64,000 bases of DNA, taken from positions 538,069-602,068 of the forward strand of contig NZ_VOHK01000002.1 in NCBI RefSeq assembly GCF_007859325.1, read 5' to 3'. The translations under genes and the position numbers were made by a program. The stretch is from Luteimonas marina (GTDB taxonomy: Bacteria; Pseudomonadota; Gammaproteobacteria; Xanthomonadales; Xanthomonadaceae). How positions within the stretch are numbered: the stretch's first letter is position 1; every line of letters starts with the position of its first letter. The notes under the pieces are model-generated. The model did no database searches. It was not told where the DNA came from and saw only the letters and a program-made list of their open reading frames with translations. This document shows positions 7,512 through 18,761 of this stretch, in pieces.

Positions 7512-10066
7512 GCGTGCACGCCGACCCCGTTGCTGAGCGAATGCGCGATCGCGAGGATATCGCCGAACACGCCGGCGGCGGTGACCTGCGGGCCGGCGCC
7601 CGGGCCCTGCACCACCAGCGGATTGCTGGCATAGCGCGTGGTGGTGAACTGCACCAGGTTGTCGGTCAGGCGGGTGTGGCGGCAGGCGTGCTCTCCGGGC
7701 AGCGCGACCACGCCCACGCGCGCACCGTTGCCGCGCGAGAGGTGGGCGATGTGGCGCAGCGCCAGCCCCTTCGCCTTCGCCGCCTCCAGCCGCGCCTGCA
7801 TCGGCGCGTCGAGCTCCTCCAGCCGCGACAGGAACTCGTCGCGCGAGACCGTCTGCAGGTGCTCAGGCACCAGGCTTTCGATCGCGACGTCCTCCAGCGA
7901 CAACTCCTGCCCCGCCTCGCGCGCGAGGATCACCAGCTTGCGCGCCACGTCCAGGCCCGAGAGGTCGTCGCGCGGGTCGGGCTCGGTATAGCCCAGCTCG
8001 CGCGCTTCGCGCACCAGCGCCGAGAACGGGCGGCTGCCGTCGTAGCTGTTGAACAGCCAGGCCAGCGTGCCCGAGAGCATGCCGTCGATCGCCTGCACCT
8101 CGTCGCCGGTGTCGAGCAGGGTGCGCAGGGTCTGGATCACCGGCAGGCCGGCGCCGACGGTGGCCTCGTAGCGGAACTTCGCGCCGCTGCGCTCGGCCTC
8201 GCGGATCGCGACGTAGCGCTCCCAGTCGCCGCTGCCGGCGTGCTTGCTCGGCGTGACCACGTGGATGCCGGCGGCGATCCATTCCGGGTAGCGCCGCGCG
8301 ACCGCGTCACTGCCGCTGCAGTCCACGATCAGCGCGTGCGGCAGGTGCTCGGCGCGCACGTGCGCGGCGAAGGCATCGGCGTCGAAGGCCGGCGTGCTCA
8401 TGTCGGCCAGGCGGTCGACCGCCTCGTCGGGGTGGATCGCGAAATGGTCCAGCGCCATGTAGCCGCTGCTGGCCACGGCGCGCAGGCGCAGGTCGACCTG
8501 CGAGCTGGCGCGCAGCTTCGGCAGCACCGTCGCCATCTGCGACAGCAGCGCGCGCCCGACCTGGCCGGGGCCGATCAGGCCGATCGACACCGTCTGCGGC
8601 GACAGCCAGAACGCCGAATGCGCCGCGCGCAGGGCGCGGGTGGCGTCGGCGTCGGCGATCGCGACCGAGATGTTGCGCTCGCTCGCGCCCTGCGCGATCG
8701 CGCGGATGTTCACCCGCGCCTGCGCCAGCGCGGCGAACAGGCGCGCCGACACGCCGGGGATGCCGACCATGCCGTCGCCGACCGCGGCGAGGATCGCGAT
8801 GCCCGGGGTGACGGTCACCGCCTGCGTGCGCGCGTCGGCCATCGCGTCGGCGAACGCCGCCTCCACCGCGGCGCGCGCGCGCTCGACCTGGCTGGCGCGC
8901 ACCACGCAGCAGATCGAGTGCTCGGACGATCCCTGCGAGATCATCGTCACCGACACCCCGGCGCGGTGCAGCGCGGCGAACAGCTTCTCGGCGGTGCCGG
9001 GCACGCCGACCATGCCGTTGCCGACCAGCTCCAGCACCGCCATGTCGCGGACGATGGTCAGCCCCTTCACCGGCGAGAGTTCGGCATCGCCGTCCGGGTT
9101 GCGGGCGAGGATCCAGGTGCCGGGCGCGGCGGGATTGAGCGTGTTGCGGATGCACAGCGGGATGTCGCGCGACTGCACCGGCGCCATCGTCTGCGGGTGC
9201 AGCACCTTGGCGCCGAAGTAGGCCAGTTCGCAGGCCTCGGCGTAGGACATCGTCGGCAGCACCGTCGCGTCGGGCACCAGCCGCGGATCGGCCGAGAGCA
9301 CGCCGTCGACGTCGGTCCAGATCAGCAGCTCGTCGGCGTCGAACAGGTTGGCGAAGATCGCCGCGGAATAGTCGCTGCCGTTGCGGCCGAGCGTGGTGCT
9401 GCGGCCATCGCGGTCGCGCGCGATGAAGCCGGTGATCACCACGCCCGCCGGCCGCTGGCGCGCACGCCAGTCGGCGAATTTCTCGCGCGAGGCCTCCCAG
9501 TCCACGCCCACGCCCATCTCGCCCGGATGCACGACCAGCACCTCGCGCGCGTCGAGTCGCTGCCAGCCGCCGGATTCGCCGCCGAGCGCGGCCTGCGCCA
9601 GGCGCGAGGATGCGAGTTCGCCCAGGCCGTGCACCTGCGCGACCAGCGGCGCGCTGTCGCCGCCGGCCGCGGCCAGCGCCAGCAGGTCGTCGCGCAGGCC
9701 GTCGAAGTCGCGCGCGATCGCGTCGCGCAGGCCGTGGCCGGCGTCGGGATCGATGGCGTCGGCGGTGAGCAGGTGGCGCTCGCGCAGCGCGTTCCAGTCC
9801 GCGCTCCAGTCCTGTCCGGACGCGGCCTGCTCGGCCATCGCCACCAGCGCGTTGGTGGTGCCGGCCATCGCCGAGACCACGACCGCGCGCACCTGCGCGC
9901 CGTCGTCGACCAGCGGCGCCAGCGCCTGGATGCGCGCGGCATCGGCGACGCTGCTGCCGCCGAACTTGTGCACGCGGGTGGAGCCGGCCGGGGCGATCGC
10001 CGCGAGCACGGAGGTGGCGGCGGAGGAAACGGCGTCACCGAGGACCTGGGATGGCGCGGACGACAT
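7508..10066 (-). CDS. thrA: Bifunctional aspartokinase / homoserine dehydrogenase I
   Basis: The protein has about 852 residues. The N-terminal aspartokinase domain starts around residue 33 with [15 protein letters not shown] and includes the substrate loop [16 protein letters not shown]. Two ACT domains follow ([19 protein letters not shown] and [19 protein letters not shown]), where threonine feedback is expected. The C-terminal homoserine dehydrogenase has the NAD(P) strand [17 protein letters not shown] and the catalytic region [12 protein letters not shown]...[12 protein letters not shown]. The ATG at 10066 was chosen; the open frame extends further upstream but would run through the leader region. 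It catalyses the first and third steps from aspartate to threonine and methionine. Confidence 0.94.
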   Translation of the reverse strand: MSSAPSQVLGDAVSSAATSVLAAIAPAGSTRVHKFGGSSVADAARIQALAPLVDDGAQVRAVVVSAMAGTTNALVAMAEQAASGQDWSADWNALRERHLLTADAIDPDAGHGLRDAIARDFDGLRDDLLALAAAGGDSAPLVAQVHGLGELASSRLAQAALGGESGGWQRLDAREVLVVHPGEMGVGVDWEASREKFADWRARQRPAGVVITGFIARDRDGRSTTLGRNGSDYSAAIFANLFDADELLIWTDVDGVLSADPRLVPDATVLPTMSYAEACELAYFGAKVLHPQTMAPVQSRDIPLCIRNTLNPAAPGTWILARNPDGDAELSPVKGLTIVRDMAVLELVGNGMVGVPGTAEKLFAALHRAGVSVTMISQGSSEHSICCVVRASQVERARAAVEAAFADAMADARTQAVTVTPGIAILAAVGDGMVGIPGVSARLFAALAQARVNIRAIAQGASERNISVAIADADATRALRAAHSAFWLSPQTVSIGLIGPGQVGRALLSQMATVLPKLRASSQVDLRLRAVASSGYMALDHFAIHPDEAVDRLADMSTPAFDADAFAAHVRAEHLPHALIVDCSGSDAVARRYPEWIAAGIHVVTPSKHAGSGDWERYVAIREAERSGAKFRYEATVGAGLPVIQTLRTLLDTGDEVQAIDGMLSGTLAWLFNSYDGSRPFSALVREARELGYTEPDPRDDLSGLDVARKLVILAREAGQELSLEDVAIESLVPEHLQTVSRDEFLSRLEELDAPMQARLEAAKAKGLALRHIAHLSRGNGARVGVVALPGEHACRHTRLTDNLVQFTTTRYASNPLVVQGPGAGPQVTAAGVFGDILAIAHSLSNGVGVHA

Positions 10067-10111
10067 GTTGGGGAAGCTCCGGTTGGGGCTCCGCGTCCGG
10101 TCGAGGTGGGA

Positions 10112-10143
10112 GGCCGTGCGGCCCGCACCCGGATCGGGTGCGG
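10112..10143 (-). promoter_or_regulatory. Hairpins of the thr attenuator region
   Basis: Between the leader peptide stop and thrA, two adjacent stems can form: CCGCACCCG (10123-10131) with CGGGTGCGG (10135-10143) around a three-base loop, and GGCCG (10112-10116) with CGGCC (10119-10123). They share one base. Their position after a Thr/Ile-rich leader ORF is what an attenuator requires. No T-run follows on the minus strand, so which stem terminates, if any, cannot be decided by eye. Confidence 0.55.
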
Positions 10144-10157
10144 AGCGGCGTGATCGA

Positions 10158-10283
10158 TCAGTCCTGCACGCGCGTCCGCACCCCGGCCCGAATGGTGCCG
10201 GTGGTGGTAATCGTCGCAATCGCAACCGTCTGCACGTGCGGTGCATCGATGCGGAAGGCGGCAATGGCGTGGACGTTCGACAT
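10158..10283 (-). CDS. thrL: thr operon leader peptide
   Basis: This 41-residue ORF begins at the ATG at 10283. It encodes the cluster TVAIATITTTGTI, with five Thr and three Ile codons in 13 residues, then a basic tail ending VQD. Threonine and isoleucine are the two amino acids that control the thr operon by ribosome-mediated attenuation in enterobacteria, where the leader has a similar ITTT cluster. It lies 91 bases upstream of thrA, and the intervening RNA can form stems. Its putative promoter ends so close to the ATG that the leader would have almost no 5' untranslated region. The longer frame to 10394 contains no better start. Confidence 0.8.
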   Translation of the reverse strand: MSNVHAIAAFRIDAPHVQTVAIATITTTGTIRAGVRTRVQD

Positions 10284-10292
10284 GGGGCGCCA

Positions 10293-10322
10293 TGAATACC
10301 GGACGATGGTGCGGCGCGTCAA
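10293..10322 (-). promoter_or_regulatory. Putative sigma-70 promoter of the thr operon
   Basis: On the minus strand TTGACG (10322-10317) and TATTCA (10298-10293) are separated by 18 bases. The expected transcription start is at about 10286, three to five bases before the leader ATG, which would make the leader mRNA almost leaderless. Confidence 0.5.
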
Positions 10323-10402
10323 GCGTCGGCGTGGGTTGCATCGGCAACCATCCTCATCGCGGCGCAAAGGTGTGCGGAGAACGGCAACGGGCAAACATAA
10401 AG

Positions 10403-10482
10403 CCTGTCATTTCGACCGCAGGGAGAAATCTGCTTCCTGCGTTCCGGAGGGGAGATTTCTCCCTGCGGTCGAAATGACAGGG
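10403..10482. repeat. REP-like palindrome, GTCATTTCGACCGCAGG family
   Basis: The inverted arms are CCTGTCATTTCGACCGCAGG and CCTGCGGTCGAAATGACAGG, each continuing with GAGAAATCT or its complement, separated by about 26 bases. The same unit recurs at 17826-17898. It sits in the 360-base divergent gap between the thr leader and the FAD oxidoreductase. The rest of that gap (10483-10645) shows only a likely promoter zone for the downstream gene, without a clear motif. Confidence 0.85.
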
Positions 10483-10645
10483 GCATGGGCGCGGACAGGG
10501 GTGACGGCACCGGCACGGACGAGGGATGGGCGGCCGGTTCCGGCGCCCTGCGCCGGCCCGATTGTGACGATGCGCGGAATTCGTCCTATGCTCGGCCCCG
10601 CGAGCGACCGCCGGCGCGACCGGCCAGCCAGCCACAGGGGACGCT

Positions 10646-12487
10646 GTGAAGCCGACCGACATCCGCAATCCCGACACCTTCCACAAGGTCGTCGACTGCC
10701 AGTGGGCCTGTCCCGCGCACACCCCGGTTCCCGAATACATCCGCCTGATCGCCGCCGGCCGCTACGCCGACGCCTACATGGTGAACTGGCGCAGCAACGT
10801 CTTCCCCGGGATCCTCGGCCGCACCTGCGACCGGCCCTGCGAGCCCGCCTGCCGCCGCGGCCGGGTGGAGGAGAACAACGGCCCGCCGTCGATGCGCGAC
10901 AAGCCCGAGCCGGTGGCGATCTGCCGGCTCAAGCGCGTGGCCGCCGACCACAAGGGCGACGTCGGTGCGCGCATGCCGAAGCCGCCCGCGCAAGGCAACG
11001 GCCGCCGCATCGCCTGCGTCGGCGCCGGGCCGTCGTCTCTGACCGTGGCCCGCGACCTCGCGCCGCTGGGCTACGCCGTCACCGTGTTCGAGGCCGATCC
11101 CAAGGCCGGCGGCTTCATGCGCACCCAGGTGCCGCGCTTCCGCCTGCCCGAGGCGGTGATCGACGAGGAGACCGGCTACATCCTCGACATCGGCGTGGAA
11201 TTCGTCGGCGACACGCGGGTCGAATCGATGCGCGCGCTGCTCGAACAGGGATACGACGCGGTCTTCGTCGGCAGCGGCGCGCCGCGCGGGCGCGACCTCG
11301 ACCTGCCGGGGCGGAAAGAGTGCGCGGCCAGCATCCACGTCGGCCTCGACTGGCTGGCCAACGTCTACTTCGGCCACGTCACCCGCGTCGGTCGTCGGGT
11401 GCTGGTGCTCGGCGGCGGCAACACCGCGATGGACTGCTGCCGCTCGGCGCGGCGGCTGGGCGGGGAAGAAGTCACCGTCGTCGTTCGCTCGGGCTTCGAC
11501 GAGATGAAGGCCAGCCCCTGGGAGAAGGAGGACGCGATGCACGAGGGCATCCCGATCCTCGACTTCCGCGTGCCCAAGGCCTTCGAACACGCCAGCGGCC
11601 GCCTGACCGGCATGCGCTTCGAGCGCGTGCGCGCCGAGTACGACGAGCGCGGGCGCCGCAGGCTGGTGCCGACCGGCGAGCCCGACGAGGTGATTCCCTG
11701 CGACGAGGTGCTGATCGCGGTCGGCCAGGAGAACGCCTTCCCCTGGATCGAGCGCGACCTCGGCATCGACTTCGACGAGTGGGGCATGCCGGTGGTCGAC
11801 AAGGTCACCCACCAGTCGACCCTGCCGAAGGTGCTGTTCGGCGGCGACGCCGCCTTCGGACCGAAGAACATCATCTGGGCGGTGGCCCACGGCCATGCCG
11901 CGGCGATCTCGATCGACCGCCTGCTCGAAGGCGCCGATCCGAAGGACCGCCCCGCGCCCGGCGTCACCCTGGAGTCGCAGAAGATGGGCATCCACGAGTG
12001 GCGCTACGACAACGCGGTCTCGCCCGACGAGCGCTTCGCGGTGCCGTGGTCGGAGGCGGCGAAGAAGCTCGACAGCATGGACGTCGAGGTCGAGCTCGGC
12101 TTCGACGCCGCCACCGCCTGGAAGGAGACCCAGCGTTGCCTCAACTGCGACGTGCAGACGGTCTTCGCCCGCGACAAGTGCATCGAATGCGACGCCTGCG
12201 TCGACATCTGCCCGACCGACTGCATCAGCTTCACCGCCAACGGCGACGAGGCCGAACTGCGCACCCGGCTGACCGCGCCGGCGCTCAACGCCGGGCAGCC
12301 GCTGTACGTCTCCGAACCGCTGAAGACGACGCGGGTGATGGTCAAGGACGAGGACGTCTGCCTGCACTGCGGCCTTTGCGCCGAGCGCTGTCCCACCGGC
12401 GCCTGGGACATGCAGAAGTTCCTGCTGCAGGAGACGTACGCCGGCGGCTGCGGCTGCGGCGAGGCGGCGTCGAAGGAGGCGGCATGA
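10646..12487 (+). CDS. GltD-like FAD oxidoreductase with C-terminal 2x[4Fe-4S] ferredoxin domain
   Basis: The protein has 613 residues in three parts. About 1-110 is a GltD-type N-terminal cysteine domain (CQWACPAH, then CDRPCEPACRRG), likely binding Fe-S clusters. About 112-450 is an FAD/NAD(P) disulfide-reductase fold with VGAGPSSLTVARDL for FAD and VLGGGNTAMDCCRSA for the nucleotide, plus the FAD-closing motif LFGGDAAFGPKNIIWAVAHG. The C-terminus has two ferredoxin motifs, CIECDACVDICPTDC and CLHCGLCAERCPTG. It precedes the two subunits of a 2-oxoacid:acceptor oxidoreductase, so it probably passes electrons between that enzyme's Fe-S clusters and NAD(P)H. The GTG start has AGGGG five bases upstream. 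The physiological acceptor is inferred. Confidence 0.88.
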   Translation: MKPTDIRNPDTFHKVVDCQWACPAHTPVPEYIRLIAAGRYADAYMVNWRSNVFPGILGRTCDRPCEPACRRGRVEENNGPPSMRDKPEPVAICRLKRVAADHKGDVGARMPKPPAQGNGRRIACVGAGPSSLTVARDLAPLGYAVTVFEADPKAGGFMRTQVPRFRLPEAVIDEETGYILDIGVEFVGDTRVESMRALLEQGYDAVFVGSGAPRGRDLDLPGRKECAASIHVGLDWLANVYFGHVTRVGRRVLVLGGGNTAMDCCRSARRLGGEEVTVVVRSGFDEMKASPWEKEDAMHEGIPILDFRVPKAFEHASGRLTGMRFERVRAEYDERGRRRLVPTGEPDEVIPCDEVLIAVGQENAFPWIERDLGIDFDEWGMPVVDKVTHQSTLPKVLFGGDAAFGPKNIIWAVAHGHAAAISIDRLLEGADPKDRPAPGVTLESQKMGIHEWRYDNAVSPDERFAVPWSEAAKKLDSMDVEVELGFDAATAWKETQRCLNCDVQTVFARDKCIECDACVDICPTDCISFTANGDEAELRTRLTAPALNAGQPLYVSEPLKTTRVMVKDEDVCLHCGLCAERCPTGAWDMQKFLLQETYAGGCGCGEAASKEAA

Positions 12488-12515
12488 CTCCGGGAACCAC
12501 GGAATGCCCCCCGGT

Positions 12516-12678
12516 CGTCATCCCGGCGCAAGCCGGGATCCATTTTGATTTCCTGCCGGGAGCGAAAGGAGCAAGATCAAGATGGATGACTCGCTGCGCT
12601 CGCCCTCCGGGCCATTCGCCGTGGCGAATGTTCGCTTCGGCCTCCGGCCTGCGCAGTCCTGCTTTCGCAGGAATGACG
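12516..12678. repeat. Composite REP-like repeat
   Basis: The left end CGTCATCCCGGCGCAAGCCG...ATCCATTTTGAT and the right end GCTTTCGCAGGAATGACG belong to the REP family seen at 6461. The middle carries extra sequence with several small palindromes (for example CATTCGCC-GTGGCGAATG and GGCC-TCC-GGCC). The arms no longer match each other well. It separates the FAD oxidoreductase from the alpha-subunit gene within one probable transcription unit. Confidence 0.65.
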
Positions 12679-12716
12679 GCAAGTGCAAGCATGGCGACGG
12701 GCAAAGGGGGCGCCGC

Positions 12717-14558
12717 ATGACCCCCGCCCACGCGCCACTGCAGTCGGTCAATGATTTCGTCGTCAAGTTCGCCAACGTCAACGGCTCGGGCTCGGCCTCG
12801 GCCAACGAACTGTTCGCCAAGGCGATCCTGCGCATGGGCGTGCCGGTCAGCCCGCGCAACATCTTCCCGTCGAACATCCAGGGCCTGCCGACCTGGTACG
12901 AGGTGCGGGTGAGCGAGGCCGGCTGGCTGGGCCGGCGCGGCGGCGTCGACCTGATGGTGGCGATGAACCCGCAGACCTGGGATGCCGACGTCGCCGAGAT
13001 CGAACCGGGCGGCTACCTGTTCCACGACAGCAGCAAGCCGGTCCCGCGCGCGCGCCTGCGCGACGACATCACCGTGATCGGCGTGCCGCTGACCGAACTC
13101 TGCAACGCCGCCTGGGACGATCCGCGCCAGCGCCAGCTGTTCAAGAACATCATGTACGTCGGCGCGCTGGCGGCCCTGCTGGACATCGACATGGGCGCGG
13201 TCGAGACCCTGGTCGGCGAGCAGTACAAGGCCAAGCCGAAGCTGCAGGCGCCGAACGTCGAGGCCCTGCACCTGGGGCGCGACTGGGTGGCGGCCCACCT
13301 GCCGCATCCCATCGGCCTGCGCGTGCAGGCCGCGGACGCGGTCGGCGACCGGATCTTCGTCGACGGCAACGATGCGGCCGCGCTCGGCTGCGTCTACGGC
13401 GGCGCCACGGTCTGCGCCTGGTATCCGATCACCCCCTCGTCCTCGCTGGCCGAAGGCTTCGACAGGTACTGCCGCAGGTTTCGTGTCGATGCCGACGGCA
13501 AGGCGCGCCATGCCATCCTCCAGGCCGAGGACGAGATCGCCTCGATCGGCATGGTGGTCGGCGCCGGCTGGAACGGCGCGCGCGCCTTCACCACCACCTC
13601 GGGCCCGGGCGTGTCGCTGATGAACGAATTCATCGGCCTGGCCTACTTCGCCGAGATCCCGGTGACCATCATCGACGTGCAGCGCGGCGGCCCGTCCACC
13701 GGCATGCCCACGCGCACCCAGCAGTCCGACGTGCTCGCCTGCGCCTTCGCCTCGCACGGCGACACCAGGCACGTGCTGCTGCTGCCCGAGGATCCGCGCG
13801 AGTGCTTCGACTTCTCGGCCGCGGCGCTCGACCTCGCCGACCGGCTGCAGACGCCGGTGTTCGTGCTCACCGACCTCGACATCGGCATGAACCAGCGCCT
13901 GTGCGCGCCGTTCGAATGGGACGATGCGCGCGGCTACGACCGCGGCAAGGTGATGAGCGCCGAAGACCTGGAGTCGGGTCGCGAGTTCGCCCGCTACAAG
14001 GACGTCGACGGCGACGGCATCCCGTGGCGGACCTGGCCGGGGACGCATCCGGACAAGGGCGCGTACTTCACCCGCGGCACCTCGCGCAATCCGCAGGCGC
14101 AGTATTCCGAGCGCGGCCCGGACTACGTCTACAACATGCAGCGCCTGCTGCAGAAGTTCGACACCGCGAAGTCGCTGGTGCCGCAGCCGGTGCTGGCGCC
14201 GGCCGGACTGCCCACGCGCTTCGGCGCGATCTTCTACGGCTCGACCAGCCCGGCGATGGCCGAGGCGGTCGAACAGCTGCGCGAGGCCGGCGTGGCGCTG
14301 GACACGCTGCGCGTGCGCGCGTATCCGTTCCCGGATTCCGTGCGCGCGTTCATCGACGGCCACGAACAGGTGTTCGTGGTCGAACAGAACCGCGACGGCC
14401 AGCTGCGGCTGCTGCTGGTCGACGCCTTCGGCACCGATCCCGCGCGCCTGATCGCGCTGCTGCACTACGACGGCACCCCGATCACCGCGCGCTTCATCAG
14501 CGGCGCGATCCTTGAGCACCTGCAGCCGCATGCGCGGCGGAAGGAGAAGGTGGCATGA
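12717..14558 (+). CDS. 2-oxoacid:acceptor oxidoreductase, fused gamma-alpha subunit
   Basis: The protein has about 613 residues. Residues 1-190 form the gamma domain (KFANVNGSGSASANELFAKA, GGVDLMVAMNPQTW). From about 215 the pyrimidine-binding alpha domain has AWYPITPSSSLAEGF and the GPGVSLMNEFIGLAYFAEIP and QRGGPSTGMPTRTQQSD motifs. This layout is that of KorA/2-oxoglutarate:ferredoxin oxidoreductase alpha subunits, which with the TPP subunit oxidise a 2-oxoacid to its acyl-CoA. Substrate choice (2-oxoglutarate, pyruvate or branched-chain) is not visible. The ATG at 12717 follows AAAGGGGG with good spacing; the frame upstream runs into repeat sequence. The beta-subunit ATG overlaps its stop. 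Confidence 0.88.
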   Translation: MTPAHAPLQSVNDFVVKFANVNGSGSASANELFAKAILRMGVPVSPRNIFPSNIQGLPTWYEVRVSEAGWLGRRGGVDLMVAMNPQTWDADVAEIEPGGYLFHDSSKPVPRARLRDDITVIGVPLTELCNAAWDDPRQRQLFKNIMYVGALAALLDIDMGAVETLVGEQYKAKPKLQAPNVEALHLGRDWVAAHLPHPIGLRVQAADAVGDRIFVDGNDAAALGCVYGGATVCAWYPITPSSSLAEGFDRYCRRFRVDADGKARHAILQAEDEIASIGMVVGAGWNGARAFTTTSGPGVSLMNEFIGLAYFAEIPVTIIDVQRGGPSTGMPTRTQQSDVLACAFASHGDTRHVLLLPEDPRECFDFSAAALDLADRLQTPVFVLTDLDIGMNQRLCAPFEWDDARGYDRGKVMSAEDLESGREFARYKDVDGDGIPWRTWPGTHPDKGAYFTRGTSRNPQAQYSERGPDYVYNMQRLLQKFDTAKSLVPQPVLAPAGLPTRFGAIFYGSTSPAMAEAVEQLREAGVALDTLRVRAYPFPDSVRAFIDGHEQVFVVEQNRDGQLRLLLVDAFGTDPARLIALLHYDGTPITARFISGAILEHLQPHARRKEKVA

Positions 14559-15610
14559 CCTGGCTCGCCAAGCCCCGCCTCCACCATCCGACCCTGCCCT
14601 GCAACGCCATCGGCTTCACCCGCCGCGACTACGAGGGCAAGATCAGCACCCTGTGCGCCGGCTGCGGCCACGACTCGATCTCCGCGGCGATCATCCAGGC
14701 CTGCTGGGAGCTCGACATCCAGCCGCACCGCATCGCCAAGCTCTCGGGCATCGGCTGCAGCTCGAAGACGCCGGACTACTTCCTCGGCCAGTCGCACGGC
14801 TTCAACACCGTGCACGGGCGCATGCCCTCGGTGCTGACCGGCGCCAACCTCGCCAACCGTTTGCTGACCTACCTCGGCGTCTCCGGCGACGGCGACTCGG
14901 CGTCCATCGGCATCGGCCAGTTCGTGCACGCCATCCGCCGCGGCGTGGACATGACCTACATCGTCGAGAACAACGGCGTCTACGGCCTGACCAAGGGCCA
15001 GTTCTCGGCCACCGCCGACCAGGGCTCGGTGTCGAAGAAGGGCGTGGCCAACGCCGACAGCCCGCTGGACATGGTGACGATGGCGCTGCAGCTGGGCGCC
15101 AGCTACGTCGGCCGCGGCTTCTCCGGCGACAAGCGGCAGTTGGTGCCGCTGATCAAGGGCGCGCTGTCGCACCGGGGCGCGGCCTTCCTCGACGTGATCA
15201 GCCCCTGCGTGGCCTTCAACAACCACGCTGGCAGCACCAGGAGCTACGACCACGTGCGCGAACACAACGAGGCGGTCAACCGCCTGGACGTGATGACGCC
15301 GCGGGCGGCGATCGAACTGGAGCAGGCGCCCGGCAGCACCATCGACGTGCCCCAGCACGACGGCAGCGTGCTGCGCCTGCACAAGCTCGACGCCGGCTAC
15401 GACCCGCGCGACCGGATCGCCGCGCTGAACCTGATCCAGCAGCGCCACGCGCGCGGCGAGCTGGCGACCGGACTGCTGTTCGTGGACCCCGCCGCGGACG
15501 ACCTCCACGGCCACCTCCGCACCGTGGACACGCCGCTGAACGCGCTCGGGCCCGCCGAGCTGTGCCCGGGGGCGGCGGCGCTGGCGAAGATCAACGCCGC
15601 CCTGCGCTGA
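14555..15610 (+). CDS. 2-oxoacid:acceptor oxidoreductase, TPP-binding beta subunit
   Basis: The 351-residue protein starts at an ATG that overlaps the alpha-subunit stop by four bases. CAGCGHDSI and GIGCSSKTPDYF are beta-subunit cluster and TPP motifs. GDGDSASIGIGQFVHAIRRG followed by ENNGVYGLTKGQFSAT is the thiamine-diphosphate and Mg2+ binding segment of the family. It completes a three-gene unit with the FAD/ferredoxin protein. A TPP riboswitch and thiC follow directly downstream; the shared link to TPP may be coincidence, since the riboswitch faces thiC. Confidence 0.9.
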   Translation: MTWLAKPRLHHPTLPCNAIGFTRRDYEGKISTLCAGCGHDSISAAIIQACWELDIQPHRIAKLSGIGCSSKTPDYFLGQSHGFNTVHGRMPSVLTGANLANRLLTYLGVSGDGDSASIGIGQFVHAIRRGVDMTYIVENNGVYGLTKGQFSATADQGSVSKKGVANADSPLDMVTMALQLGASYVGRGFSGDKRQLVPLIKGALSHRGAAFLDVISPCVAFNNHAGSTRSYDHVREHNEAVNRLDVMTPRAAIELEQAPGSTIDVPQHDGSVLRLHKLDAGYDPRDRIAALNLIQQRHARGELATGLLFVDPAADDLHGHLRTVDTPLNALGPAELCPGAAALAKINAALR

Positions 15611-15648
15611 GGCTGGCCCGAAGGCCCGCCGCATGGTCAAATGACGCC

Positions 15649-17764
<2,116 letters not shown>

Positions 17765-17825
17765 CCTGCGCGGCGGCAGGAAAAGGGTTCTTCTCCCAAT
17801 CAAGGGAACAGCCCGGAGCAACGCC

Positions 17826-17898
17826 GTCATTTCGACCGCAGGGAGAAATCTTCTCCCCGCGCGCCGGAGACGGGATTTCTCCCTGCGGTCGAAATGAC
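17826..17898. repeat. REP-like palindrome, GTCATTTCGACCGCAGG family
   Basis: The arms GTCATTTCGACCGCAGGGAG and CTCCCTGCGGTCGAAATGAC are exact inverses, separated by about 33 bases with further AAATCT/GATTT pairing. It is the same family as 10403-10482 and lies between thiC and the DUF4136 lipoprotein, where it may act as the thiC terminator. Confidence 0.85.
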
Positions 17899-18022
17899 AA
17901 TTTTCTGCGTGCAAGCGCCGTTCGTCCGCCGCCGGATGCCGCCGACGGCCGCGGAGGGGAGTATTCATCCGGCGTAGCGCCGCGCGTGCTAGCGTCCGCG
18001 GGACCGACAGGAGGGAATGGCC

Positions 18023-18616
18023 ATGACCACGTTTCGCGCCGCAGCATGGATCTTCGGGCTGGCGACGGCCGCCCTGCTGGCCGCCTGCGCCACCGGTCCG
18101 CGCATCACCACCGAGGCCGATCCGGAAGCGGATTTCGCCCGCTACCGCAGCTTCGGCTTCTACGCGCCGCTGGCGATCGAGAAGGAAGGCTACAGCTCCG
18201 CGGCCAGCGAGCGGATGAAGGCCGCGGCCCGCGCGCAGATGGAGTCGCGCGGCTACGTGTTCACCACCGACCAGCCGGACCTGTGGCTGAACATCAATGC
18301 CTACACCCAGCAGCGCACCGACGTCAGCACCATGCCGAGCGTCGACTACGCCTACTACTACAGCTATCGCGCCCGCGGCTACTACGTGGTGCCGTACTGG
18401 CGCGACCGCACCGACGTCTACCGCTACACCGAGGGCACGCTGAACGTCGACCTGGTCGACGCCGCGCGCAACCGGCTGGTGTGGGAAGGCATCGCCGTCG
18501 GCCGCGTGACCAAGCACAAGACCCCGGCCGACCGCGACGCGCGCATCGACAGCACCATGGCCGAGATCTTCGCGCAGTATCCCTACAGCGCCGGTTCGGT
18601 GCCTGCGCCGCGGTAG
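18023..18616 (+). CDS. DUF4136 lipoprotein
   Basis: The protein has about 197 residues, with a signal peptide and the lipobox LLAACA, giving a lipidated cysteine near residue 21. The mature part fits DUF4136: FARYRSFGFYAPLAIEK near the start, a Tyr-rich central part (YAYYYSYRARGYYVVPYW), and a LNVDLVDAARNRLVWEG strand. These proteins are periplasm-facing outer-membrane lipoproteins of unknown role. The second ATG at 18023 is seven bases behind AGGAGGG. The ATG at 18017 lies on top of it and is rejected. Confidence 0.85.
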   Translation: MTTFRAAAWIFGLATAALLAACATGPRITTEADPEADFARYRSFGFYAPLAIEKEGYSSAASERMKAAARAQMESRGYVFTTDQPDLWLNINAYTQQRTDVSTMPSVDYAYYYSYRARGYYVVPYWRDRTDVYRYTEGTLNVDLVDAARNRLVWEGIAVGRVTKHKTPADRDARIDSTMAEIFAQYPYSAGSVPAPR

Positions 18617-18761
18617 GCGGATACGGATGGGCGGCGGCGCCCTTGCGGGGCTGCCTCCATTCCAGTCCTCCTCCGCAAGCTGAGAGAGGCCATTAAGGCA
18701 GTGGCTGCCTGCTCTCGCGCAGTCCTTCATCGGTTCCACATTCTGGCCGCCCCCTTTTGAT

